A program made the position numbers and the translations under genes. A stretch of 64,000 nt of DNA from an uncultured Lachnospiraceae bacterium (GTDB lineage Bacteria > Bacillota > Clostridia > Lachnospirales > Lachnospiraceae). This document shows positions 7,968-14,931 of the stretch, piece by piece (position 1 is the stretch's first letter; every line of letters starts with the position of its first letter). The stretch is from positions 1-64,000 of the forward strand of contig USGU01000010.1 in the NCBI GenBank assembly GCA_900554415.1. The letters are read 5' to 3'. The notes beneath the pieces were generated by a model. The model ran no database searches and was not told where the DNA came from. It saw only the letters and a program-made list of their open reading frames with translations.

Positions 7968-9866
7968 TTAAAAAACCAATAACCCGATATGGTACACAAT
8001 GCAGGAAATAATCAACGCTGCTCCCGTGTAGAATGCACCGATTTTTGCGGTCCATTTTACGGAGTGTGTTTCTCTGGAGGTTGCTGCAAGTGCACTGATG
8101 CAAGGCATGTTAAAGCTGATTGCGAAGATAAATGCGAGTCCCTCTGCCTTGCTGAAGTTGGCAGATAAAATTTGCGAGATATCTGCAGCACTGCCGGCTG
8201 CCTTTGCACCGAAGGTGGAGCTGACAAGATTTCCATTTGTACTGTAGAGTGTATTTAACACACCGAGTAAGGATTCTTTGGAAATAGCGGATGCGCAGAA
8301 AGCAAGGAAAGCCTGCCATTTTAATCCAAAGAACATCGTTACCGGTTCAATTATGACACCAATCCGATACAGGATACTTGATTCTGTATTTTCACCGAAT
8401 CCATAGGTCAATAGGAAAAATACAACAGACACGATGGTAATGACCCGGAGAGCACGACAAAAAATATCAAGGGTGCGCTGGAAGGTTACATATAAAATAT
8501 TTCGGAAATCCGGTTTATGATAAGGCGGAAGTTCCATGATCAGCCCTACACGTTCCTGTTTAGGTGACAAAGAATTTCCAAATACCTTGTATACAATCCA
8601 CATCATCAGAAACATAAATAAGAAGATGGAAATAATAACAAGGAATCCGCCTGTACTTCCAAAGAGTGCAATGGCAATGGTTGGCACTACGGATAAGGTT
8701 GCTGCACAAGGAACTGCCCATGACATTGCGATAGCCAGCACACGCTGTCCCCAGTTATCTACCACACGTGTTCCGGTAGTTCCTGCAATCGTGCAGCCCA
8801 GTCCCATGAAGAACGGCATAATGGTTTTGCCCTGCAAGCCGACTTTGGACATGGTATTATCGAAAAGGAAGGAAATACGTGCCAGATAGCCCGTTTCCTC
8901 CATCAGGTTAAAGCCTAACGTAATTCCGAGTACGAAGGATGCCATCATAAAGGCAAAATAAAGTACATTTACCAGAACGTCGCAAATCAGTGAAATGAGA
9001 AGTGGATGTACATTTATCTGTTCCATTGCGGAGCGCAGCCCTGCGGATGTAGGCATTAAAATGGCAGAAGCGATACCGGATATGATGCCGGCAAATATCA
9101 TTGCCAACAGGAAAATGCCTAAAATAATGCCAAATGCCATAAATTTTCCCTTTACTGGTGCGAGGGCTGTTTTATCAAATTTTGTAAATGCATTGTCCAT
9201 GGTTTTAGAAGTTGTCAGAACATCGGTAAGTAAATGGTCAATAAAGTCCATTTTCTCTTTTGCAGAAGCCAGAGAACTTTCTTTTATCATAGATTTTGTT
9301 TCCAGACTTATTTCTATGGTTTCATAGAGCAGTGTATAATCCTTTTTGCGGATAGCAGACATCGGAACAACAGGAATACCAAGTTTTTCAGAAAGTTTTT
9401 CCGTGTGAATGGTAATTCCCTGGCCTTTGGCAACGTCCATCATGTTCAGAACCAGAACAGCAGGCACTTTTGTTCCGACGAAATCTGCCAACATATACAG
9501 GCTTCGTTTTAACTGAGAGGCATCCGCCATAATAAGAACAAGGTCTGCATTCCCAGAAGTAATATAATCAGAAGTAATGATTTCCTCGTCAGAACCTGCG
9601 GAAAGAGAGTAGCTTCCCGGCAAGTCGGCAAGAATCATTTTCTGGCCATTCCATTTGAATTCGCCCTCTTTTTGGTCTACAGTTTTGCCCGGCCAGTTTC
9701 CAACATGCTGATGAGAGCCGGTAATCATATTGAAAATGGTAGATTTTCCGGAATTTGGCTGTCCAAGTAAAGCAATGACAGGTGTATTCCCATCCTTTTG
9801 GTACAAGCTGCTTGTGCCATGGTATTTACAACAGGTTTTTGATGTACAATGTTCGCAATTACTCAT
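7968..9866 (-). CDS. feoB: Ferrous iron transporter FeoB
   Basis: A 632-residue inner-membrane Fe(II) transporter. The N-terminal G-protein domain shows G1 GQPNSGKST, the switch HVGNWPGKTV, G3 DLPGSYSL and G4 NMMD; it is followed by the Gate segments (GCTIAGTTGTRVVDNWGQR; FCASAISKESLLGVL) and about ten membrane helices. The extreme N-terminus carries a short cysteine cluster (CEHCTSKTCC) before the G domain. The ATG at 9866 was chosen over the GTG at 9875 because GGGAGG lies 8 nt upstream. The start overlaps the end of feoA by 8 nt, indicating translational coupling. Slightly shorter than the long FeoB forms. Confidence 0.95.
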   Translation of the reverse strand: MSNCEHCTSKTCCKYHGTSSLYQKDGNTPVIALLGQPNSGKSTIFNMITGSHQHVGNWPGKTVDQKEGEFKWNGQKMILADLPGSYSLSAGSDEEIITSDYITSGNADLVLIMADASQLKRSLYMLADFVGTKVPAVLVLNMMDVAKGQGITIHTEKLSEKLGIPVVPMSAIRKKDYTLLYETIEISLETKSMIKESSLASAKEKMDFIDHLLTDVLTTSKTMDNAFTKFDKTALAPVKGKFMAFGIILGIFLLAMIFAGIISGIASAILMPTSAGLRSAMEQINVHPLLISLICDVLVNVLYFAFMMASFVLGITLGFNLMEETGYLARISFLFDNTMSKVGLQGKTIMPFFMGLGCTIAGTTGTRVVDNWGQRVLAIAMSWAVPCAATLSVVPTIAIALFGSTGGFLVIISIFLFMFLMMWIVYKVFGNSLSPKQERVGLIMELPPYHKPDFRNILYVTFQRTLDIFCRALRVITIVSVVFFLLTYGFGENTESSILYRIGVIIEPVTMFFGLKWQAFLAFCASAISKESLLGVLNTLYSTNGNLVSSTFGAKAAGSAADISQILSANFSKAEGLAFIFAISFNMPCISALAATSRETHSVKWTAKIGAFYTGAALIISCIVYHIGLLVF

Positions 9867-10098
9867 GCTTTGCACCTCCCACCAGAATTTTTTTGCTTTC
9901 TTCCCGCCCGATAGCGACTAAAGTATCTCTTGCAAAAATCAGTACCGGCTGTTTGGGATGATTCTGGCAGACTTCAATTTGGCTGCCGCACATCAGTCCC
10001 ATGGATGACAAACGGTTTACCAAACGGGCTTCATCCTTGATTTCTTCGACAAAATAGGAATAGCCCGGTTTTGTATCGGAAAGCATCAACTTTTCCAT
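9859..10098 (-). CDS. feoA: FeoA-domain protein
   Basis: A 79-residue cytoplasmic SH3-like protein of the FeoA family: the core VNRLSSMGLMCGSQIEVCQN and the final strand DTLVAIGREESKKILV match the family. FeoA is needed for FeoB activity, probably by contact with its G domain. First gene of the feoAB operon; start ATG 10098 follows GGGGGAAATAG. The promoter lies at 10151-10179, next to paired direct repeats that probably bind the divergent AraC regulator. Confidence 0.9.
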   Translation of the reverse strand: MEKLMLSDTKPGYSYFVEEIKDEARLVNRLSSMGLMCGSQIEVCQNHPKQPVLIFARDTLVAIGREESKKILVGGAKHE

Positions 10099-10123
10099 TC
10101 TATTTCCCCCAATCCAAATAGTA

Positions 10124-10133
10124 ACTAATTAGT
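10124..10133. promoter_or_regulatory. Small palindrome in the feo leader
   Basis: ACTAATTAGT (10124-10133) is a perfect palindrome between the feoA promoter and its start codon, a position where a repressor could act. I cannot assign a regulator. Confidence 0.3.
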
Positions 10134-10150
10134 AATATCTAACTTCTTGC

Positions 10151-10179
10151 ATACTAACAGACTATAGGAAATGTGTAAA
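10151..10179 (-). promoter_or_regulatory. feoAB promoter
   Basis: On the minus strand TTTACA (10179-10174), 17 bp, TAGTAT (10156-10151). Confidence 0.55.
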
Positions 10180-10207
10180 ATCCATTTAAGTATTTTGAAT
10201 CCATTTA
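10179..10207. promoter_or_regulatory. Paired direct repeats, candidate AraC-type operator
   Basis: AATCCATTTA is present at 10179-10188 and 10198-10207 (19-bp period), abutting the feo -35 on its upstream side. AraC-family activators typically bind such direct repeats spaced about two helical turns and touching the -35. Confidence 0.5.
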
Positions 10208-10264
10208 GTAATAAATATTGTGCATTATCTTGTTATTAAAATATGGGAATGCTAAAATGTGGTC

Positions 10265-11167
10265 ATGAACGGGAAAAATCAAACTCATTTTTCATTACAT
10301 AAAGAAAACGAAGGCAGTGTGGATATTTATATGCTCGCACCGGGCATCAGCATTTCCTATAATCAGATTTATTCAAGCAGTTGGACAAAGGGGGACAGCT
10401 CCATATTTTCTGAGCAAATGCTGATTCTGAATTTCTGCATGAAGGGAAGATGTGATGTATCTTTAGCGCAAAACCGATATGCTATTGTGAAAGAAAGACA
10501 GATTTGTGTCAGTGCCATTCTGCCGACAAAAGATTTCTATTATCCGGGAAGACTGTACGAAGGAGTGCAGATATACATTGATTTGGCGGTTATACGGCAG
10601 GAAAATGGAGAGGACTTTTTGTCACAACTTGGAATTCATGTGGAACAGATGGTGGACTTATTTTGTGGAAACAATGGTCTGTATCTGCATAGGATGAAGG
10701 ATGAACTTTTCGAGGTAGTACAAGCTGCATGGGAAATGAAAGAAGAACCGGAATTTGGGATGTTACGGTACATCAGTGTCAGACTTCTGCATGAACTGAT
10801 GAGTATGCCATGCGAGAGTGAATCGCATACGTATTTTACCAGGGCGCAGATTGCGATTGTAAAAGAAGCAGAAGCATTGATTATGCAGGACCTTACGAAA
10901 CGGATTACAGCAAAAGAAATGGCGGACCGGTTCGGGATTAGTGAGAGCAGTTTCAAGCTGTATGTGAAGGGGATTCTCGGAGAAAGTTATCTTGCTTATT
11001 TTCGTAGGAAACGTATGGAAAAGGCAGCGGAACTCCTGGAATCTACCAATTTAAAAGTCATTGAAATCGCAAATACCGTTGGCTATGAAAATCAAGGGAA
11101 ATTCGCCAAGGTATTTGCGGAAGTATACGGTGTTTCACCGTTGGAGTTCAGGCGGTTGTCAAAATAG
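10265..11167 (+). CDS. AraC-family transcriptional regulator
   Basis: About 300 residues. The C-terminal 100 residues contain the double helix-turn-helix: ITAKEMADRFGISESSFKLYVKGILG and then VIEIANTVGYENQGKFAKVFAEVYGVSPLEFRR, the second being the diagnostic AraC signature. The N-terminal 180 residues are probably a sensing domain, which I cannot assign. It is divergent from feoAB, whose promoter is flanked by direct repeats suited to an AraC dimer, so it probably controls iron uptake, perhaps like siderophore- or iron-sensing AraC regulators (inference). The start is uncertain: GTG 10259 and ATG 10265 are in frame and neither has a clear ribosome site. Confidence 0.88.
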   Translation: MNGKNQTHFSLHKENEGSVDIYMLAPGISISYNQIYSSSWTKGDSSIFSEQMLILNFCMKGRCDVSLAQNRYAIVKERQICVSAILPTKDFYYPGRLYEGVQIYIDLAVIRQENGEDFLSQLGIHVEQMVDLFCGNNGLYLHRMKDELFEVVQAAWEMKEEPEFGMLRYISVRLLHELMSMPCESESHTYFTRAQIAIVKEAEALIMQDLTKRITAKEMADRFGISESSFKLYVKGILGESYLAYFRRKRMEKAAELLESTNLKVIEIANTVGYENQGKFAKVFAEVYGVSPLEFRRLSK

Positions 11168-11171
11168 GAGT

Positions 11172-12164
11172 CTATTGATTCAATTTTGTTTTGTGGACCA
11201 GTTGTTCTAACGCAGTGATGTCTTTTCCAACATCTTTGATGTTCTGCCCTGCGTATTTGGAAGCGTCATCTGCGGTTACGGTCAGTGTCTGGGAAACACC
11301 ATCCAAAGTGTATTCATAGGTGAGTTCGCCAAGGTTTCCTATTTCTGCCAGCAGGATGTAGGCATATGCATGTAAATGTTCTTCCAGTTCTTCTTTTTGA
11401 GAAGCCGGAAAATCATTTGCGAAGAACATCGTCCAGCTATAAGGTTCGGTAGTTGTCTGCAGTTCATTTGTGAAATTACCGGTGTAACTTATCATATTTA
11501 AGGTAGTAACTAATTTACCGTTTTGCGGCATACCTCCAACGTAAGGATTATAGTTGGCATTCAGTGCTGCCGTGAGCGGTGAAATTTTCATTCCATCTGC
11601 CCAGACAATCTGGTCTCCGATCCAGACTTGCTTAATGTCTTGTGCTGACTGGAAAGTTTCCTCAAAGGAACGGTTGTAAAAAAGACTTTTCTCTACGGTG
11701 CGGATGGCGATTTTTACAACGCCATCTGATTCTGTAATTTTGACATGTTGGATTCCGGAATCAGAGGTACTCTGACCGTTGATATGCAGTTCGTTTTCCG
11801 CCACATCAAGAGAGTAATTTAAATATTCCGCATTCACATAGCTTCCAATGAGAAAATATTTTGCCATGACACTGAAAAAAGCAATGACAAAAATAAAGAT
11901 AGAAACTACGAGAATTATTTTTTGATTATGCTTCTTAGTTTTCTTTAAGAAATCAATTTCTTTCTTGTCTGCTGTTTCTATATCTTCTTCTGCTATGGGA
12001 TTCTTCATAGAAAGATATTTCTTATTACAGCTTTCACATGAGTTTAAATGATTTTCGATGAGTGTATTTGTTACAGGACTCGTCAGGTTGTCTATATATA
12101 ATGGTAAAATATCATTCACTACTTCACATGGAAGCGTTGTATTATTCTTGTTCTCAAACATCAT
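11172..12164 (-). CDS. Membrane anti-sigma factor with zinc-finger (ZAS) domain
   Basis: A 330-residue membrane protein. The N-terminal cytoplasmic part carries the zinc-binding anti-sigma pattern H-x3-C-x2-C (HLNSCESC, residues about 43-50) preceded by CEVVNDILPLYIDN. One membrane helix follows at about residues 83-105, then an external domain of about 220 residues of unknown fold. It overlaps the upstream sigma gene by 4 nt (ATGA), the normal arrangement for a co-translated sigma/anti-sigma pair. Family knowledge: the ZAS domain holds the ECF sigma factor at the membrane until a signal releases it. The signal here is unknown. Confidence 0.88.
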   Translation of the reverse strand: MMFENKNNTTLPCEVVNDILPLYIDNLTSPVTNTLIENHLNSCESCNKKYLSMKNPIAEEDIETADKKEIDFLKKTKKHNQKIILVVSIFIFVIAFFSVMAKYFLIGSYVNAEYLNYSLDVAENELHINGQSTSDSGIQHVKITESDGVVKIAIRTVEKSLFYNRSFEETFQSAQDIKQVWIGDQIVWADGMKISPLTAALNANYNPYVGGMPQNGKLVTTLNMISYTGNFTNELQTTTEPYSWTMFFANDFPASQKEELEEHLHAYAYILLAEIGNLGELTYEYTLDGVSQTLTVTADDASKYAGQNIKDVGKDITALEQLVHKTKLNQ

Positions 12165-12646
12165 GATTCCTCCTTTTTCAAAGTTTTAGCCCGCAGCATT
12201 TCTTTGCCTCTGTAAAAGGTTACCCTTGCCCAGTTCTCAGATTTTTCCATAATTTCTCCGATTTCCTTGAAAGATAGTTCTCCAAATACTCTCAGGTACA
12301 TGACTTCTCTATAGGGTTCTGGAATAGCGTGTAGCTGCCTAAGCAGTGTTAAATGTTTATCTTTTGCAAGATAGTCATCCTCGGCTGAGGTGGAGGTTGT
12401 TTCAATTTGCTCCCAATCCTCATGAACAGGATTTTTCCGGAAATGGGCTGCCAGTTGATTCTTGGCAATGGCACATAGCCATGTTGAAACTTTGCATGAG
12501 CCATCAAATTTCTCGCTGCATCGAATTGCTTGATAAAATGTCTCTTGTGTAATTTCTTCCGCAATATCTTCGTTTCTTATTCTGGCAAATATATAACGGT
12601 AAACCATGGAAGCATATTGCTGATAGATTTCATCCATAGACTGCAT
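12161..12646 (-). CDS. ECF-type RNA polymerase sigma factor
   Basis: About 161 residues with sigma region 2 (MVYRYIFARIRNEDIAEEITQETFYQAI) and region 4 (LRVFGELSFKEIGEIMEKSENWARVTFYRGKEML, a helix-turn-helix). Region 3 is absent, as in ECF factors. A longer frame opens at 12733, but AAGGAGGGG sits just before the internal ATG at about 12646 and family alignments start there, so I prefer that start. It directs polymerase to a regulon that is unknown here. Co-translated with the anti-sigma factor. Confidence 0.88.
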   Translation of the reverse strand: MQSMDEIYQQYASMVYRYIFARIRNEDIAEEITQETFYQAIRCSEKFDGSCKVSTWLCAIAKNQLAAHFRKNPVHEDWEQIETTSTSAEDDYLAKDKHLTLLRQLHAIPEPYREVMYLRVFGELSFKEIGEIMEKSENWARVTFYRGKEMLRAKTLKKEES

Positions 12647-12833
12647 GGCGCCCCTCCTTTCTGCAAAATTATCTTTCAACCATTTTTGAATAAGCTCATA
12701 TGAACTTAACCTTTTTACTTTGTTTTCATACATTAATGCAAATTATCATGTTTTCGTTACAGAAAATAAAAATTTTATCTGTGATAATCAATTTCTGACA
12801 TTGGATCATGACCTTTTCTGTTAAGGTATATCT

Positions 12834-12862
12834 ATTATAGTATGGAGGCACTCATTTTTAAA
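12834..12862 (-). promoter_or_regulatory. Promoter of the sigma/anti-sigma operon
   Basis: On the minus strand TTTAAA (12862-12857), 17 bp, TATAAT (12839-12834). It gives a leader of about 180 nt before the sigma start. It looks like a housekeeping promoter, not an ECF-type one. The rest of 12647-12971 holds only this and the fic promoter. Confidence 0.5.
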
Positions 12863-12911
12863 GTTACTATGAAATGAAATAGTGCTAGTAATCCGATTTT
12901 CCAAAATACAA

Positions 12912-12941
12912 TGGACAGTATTGTTTTTTCTGTGTTAAGAT
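12912..12941 (+). promoter_or_regulatory. fic promoter
   Basis: TGGACA (12912-12917), 18 bp, TAAGAT (12936-12941), 30 bp before the start codon. Confidence 0.45.
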
Positions 12942-12971
12942 AAATAATATCACAAATAAAGTGGGGGTGAC

Positions 12972-13577
12972 ATGATGCTGAAAAATAAACTAGCAATCGA
13001 TAATTCGGCAGACCTTGCACGGGAAGAAGAACGGATAAGTAAGAAAAAGGCGGCAGAGCTATTTGAACAGGGAATTCTAGATAATCTGGAGGCAGGAAAA
13101 TTTGCTTCATTGCAAGTGATTCATAAATATTTGTTTGAGGATATCTATGAATTTGCAGGAAAAGTCCGGACCGTAAATCTTGCAAAAGGAAGTTTTCGTT
13201 TTGCGCCACTTATTTATCTGGATGCGGCTCTTGAAAATATTGATAAAATGCCGCAGTCTGATTTTGATGAGATAGTAGAAAAATACGTAGAGATGAATAT
13301 TGCACACCCATTCAGAGAGGGCAATGGACGAAGTACCCGCATTTGGCTGGACCATATGCTGAAAAATGAAATTGGCAGGGTCATTGACTGGAGCAAAGTA
13401 GATAAGGAGGACTATTTGCTTGCCATGGAACGAAGTCCAATCAAAGATATAGAAATAAAATATTTGTTGAAAAATGCATTGACCGATAAGATTGACAGCA
13501 GGGATATATATATGAAGGGAATTGACCATAGTTATTACTACGAAGGTTACACCACATTTAAAATAGATGAGTTGTAA
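12972..13577 (+). CDS. Fic-domain AMP-transferase, class III (NmFic-like)
   Basis: A 201-residue single-domain Fic protein. The active-site motif HPFREGNGR is complete (about residues 114-122), so AMP transfer from ATP is expected. The last helix contains SYYYEG (residues 187-192), which matches the inhibitory motif [S/T]xxxE[G/N] placed C-terminally; that makes it class III, like Neisseria NmFic, in which the inhibitory helix blocks ATP and the protein is activated on dissociation and self-AMPylation of the tyrosines there. Known class III targets are the GyrB/ParE subunits. No separate antitoxin gene is adjacent, consistent with an internal inhibitor. Start ATG 12972 (or 12975) follows GGGGGTGA. 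Confidence 0.9.
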   Translation: MMLKNKLAIDNSADLAREEERISKKKAAELFEQGILDNLEAGKFASLQVIHKYLFEDIYEFAGKVRTVNLAKGSFRFAPLIYLDAALENIDKMPQSDFDEIVEKYVEMNIAHPFREGNGRSTRIWLDHMLKNEIGRVIDWSKVDKEDYLLAMERSPIKDIEIKYLLKNALTDKIDSRDIYMKGIDHSYYYEGYTTFKIDEL

Positions 13578-13650
13578 AAGAAGAAAAATGTAGTTGGAAG
13601 GTGGCAGATGAGAAATTTGCCATCTTTTTTATAAATTTTGTGTTTTCCTA

Positions 13651-13681
13651 TTGACCTTCCACCTTATGGAAGCTGTATAAC
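13651..13681 (+). promoter_or_regulatory. MerR-type promoter with 19-bp spacer and operator palindrome
   Basis: TTGACC (13651-13656), a 19-bp spacer, TATAAC (13676-13681). The spacer holds CTTCCA and TGGAAG separated by 5 bp (13656-13672), an inverted repeat centred between -35 and -10. This is the hallmark of MerR-family activators, which untwist over-long spacers. Confidence 0.8.
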
Positions 13682-13723
13682 GAAGGCACATCGAAACAGT
13701 TATCAGAAAGTGGAGGCTTGCAT

Positions 13724-14365
13724 ATGAAGATTAAGCAGGTTGAGGAATTGGTAGGAATTACCAGTAAGAATATCCGGTTTTATGAAAGTCAGGGTCTGCT
13801 CATACCGGAAAGGGCAGAGAACGGATACCGGGAGTATCGGCAGAAGAATATTGACACATTAAAGAAGATTAAACTTTTGCGAAAGCTTGGTGTATCGGTA
13901 GACGAAATAAAATCCGTATTAGATGAAAGCGTATCTTTGGAAGAATGTCTGGAGCGCCATATTGATATTCTGGAAAAAGAACGTGAGAATCTTGCCAATA
14001 TGCAACAGCTTACTGATGCAATTTTACAGAGGAAATGCACGGTAAATACGCTGGAAACCGATGAGTGGCTGGAGGAGATGGAGCGAATGGAAAAGGAGGG
14101 TATAGATTTTGTGAATCTGAGCAAAGTTGATATTCATATGAAGAAAAAAACGGGAGCCGTTATAGGCGGTGTAGTGATGATGCTATTCATGGTATTTATG
14201 ATTGGGATGATTTTGTGGGGAAATAGTATGGACCCGATTCCGGCCGGGCTTCTGCTGTTTCTGATAGCAATTCCAACGGTAATGATGATTGCTATCATGG
14301 TTGTGTTGCGGAGCAGATTAAAAGAGATTGAAGGAGGAGAAGAAGATGAAGCTTCTAAGTATTAA
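13724..14365 (+). CDS. MerR-family regulator with C-terminal membrane segments
   Basis: A 213-residue protein. Residues 1-70 form the MerR winged helix (MKIKQVEELVGITSKNIRFYESQGLL, then RENGYREY-like RAENGYREYRQKN), and about 75-110 a dimerising coiled coil. After residue 140 there are two hydrophobic segments (VIGGVVMMLFMVFMIGMILW and LLLFLIAIPTVMMIAIMVVL), so the regulator is probably membrane-tethered; soluble MerR proteins lack these. ATG 13724 was chosen over TTG 13718 because TGGAGG is 7 nt upstream. It is preceded by a 19-bp-spacer promoter that it very likely controls itself. Its end overlaps the next gene by 20 nt. Confidence 0.9.
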   Translation: MKIKQVEELVGITSKNIRFYESQGLLIPERAENGYREYRQKNIDTLKKIKLLRKLGVSVDEIKSVLDESVSLEECLERHIDILEKERENLANMQQLTDAILQRKCTVNTLETDEWLEEMERMEKEGIDFVNLSKVDIHMKKKTGAVIGGVVMMLFMVFMIGMILWGNSMDPIPAGLLLFLIAIPTVMMIAIMVVLRSRLKEIEGGEEDEASKY

Positions 14366-14663
14366 TTATATTCCGGGAAAAGAGATTGACGCACTGGGGC
14401 TGGTAAAAGGGACGGTAGTCCAGACGAAAAATGTGGGACGTGATTTTATGGCAGGCATGAAAACTCTGGTTGGTGGTGAGATTGTGGGTTATACAGAAAT
14501 GTTGAATGAAGCACGTCAGATTGCCACGAAGCGTATGGTGGATGAGGCAAAAGAATTGGGAGCTGATGCGGTGATTGATATTAAGTATGGTTCTTCACAG
14601 GTGATGGCTGGGGCAGCAGAAGTAATTGCTTACGGAACAGCAGTGAAGATACTGGAAAAATAA
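14346..14663 (+). CDS. YbjQ/UPF0145-family protein
   Basis: A 105-residue cytoplasmic protein matching the UPF0145 (YbjQ, 'heavy-metal-binding domain') family: GLVKGTVVQTKNVGRDFMAGMKTLVGGEIVGYTEML and then RMVDEAKELGADAVIDIKYGSS. Family members form pentamers; function is not established despite the name. ATG 14346 was chosen over TTG 14328 because AAGGAGG precedes it. It overlaps the MerR gene by 20 nt in another frame, so the two are translationally linked, and both are likely under the MerR promoter at 13651-13681. Confidence 0.88.
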   Translation: MKLLSINYIPGKEIDALGLVKGTVVQTKNVGRDFMAGMKTLVGGEIVGYTEMLNEARQIATKRMVDEAKELGADAVIDIKYGSSQVMAGAAEVIAYGTAVKILEK

Positions 14664-14708
14664 AATAAGAAAACATCATAATTGTTATGAGTATGTAGAC
14701 GGGAAAGT

Positions 14709-14738
14709 TGCCGCAGGATTGCGGCAGCTTTTTTTTTT
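14709..14738 (+). terminator. Rho-independent terminator of the merR-ybjQ operon
   Basis: TGCCGCA (14709-14715) pairs with TGCGGCA (14720-14726) around a 4-nt loop, followed by nine or more T. Confidence 0.9.
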
Positions 14739-14784
14739 GAAAAGTATATGAAAAAAATTCTCAAAACAAAGATGGCATTTTTAA

Positions 14785-14814
14785 TTGACAAAATATATCA
14801 AAAGTTGATAGTAT
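14785..14814 (+). promoter_or_regulatory. Promoter of the surface-protein gene
   Basis: TTGACA (14785-14790), 18 bp, TAGTAT (14809-14814). The leader to the start codon is about 110 nt. Confidence 0.5.
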
Positions 14815-14931
14815 TACATAATGAAAGTTAGAACTTACTAACAAACTATCACATAGTATGTCACGGAAGGAGGATAGTTTCAAATAAAACGAAATTCTAA
14901 TTGAATTGATAGAAAAAACAAGGAGGGAATT

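Noticed and set aside
9867..9875. GTG 9875 as the feoB start
   Set aside because: The ATG at 9866 has the GGGAGG site at better spacing and the usual start/stop overlap with feoA.
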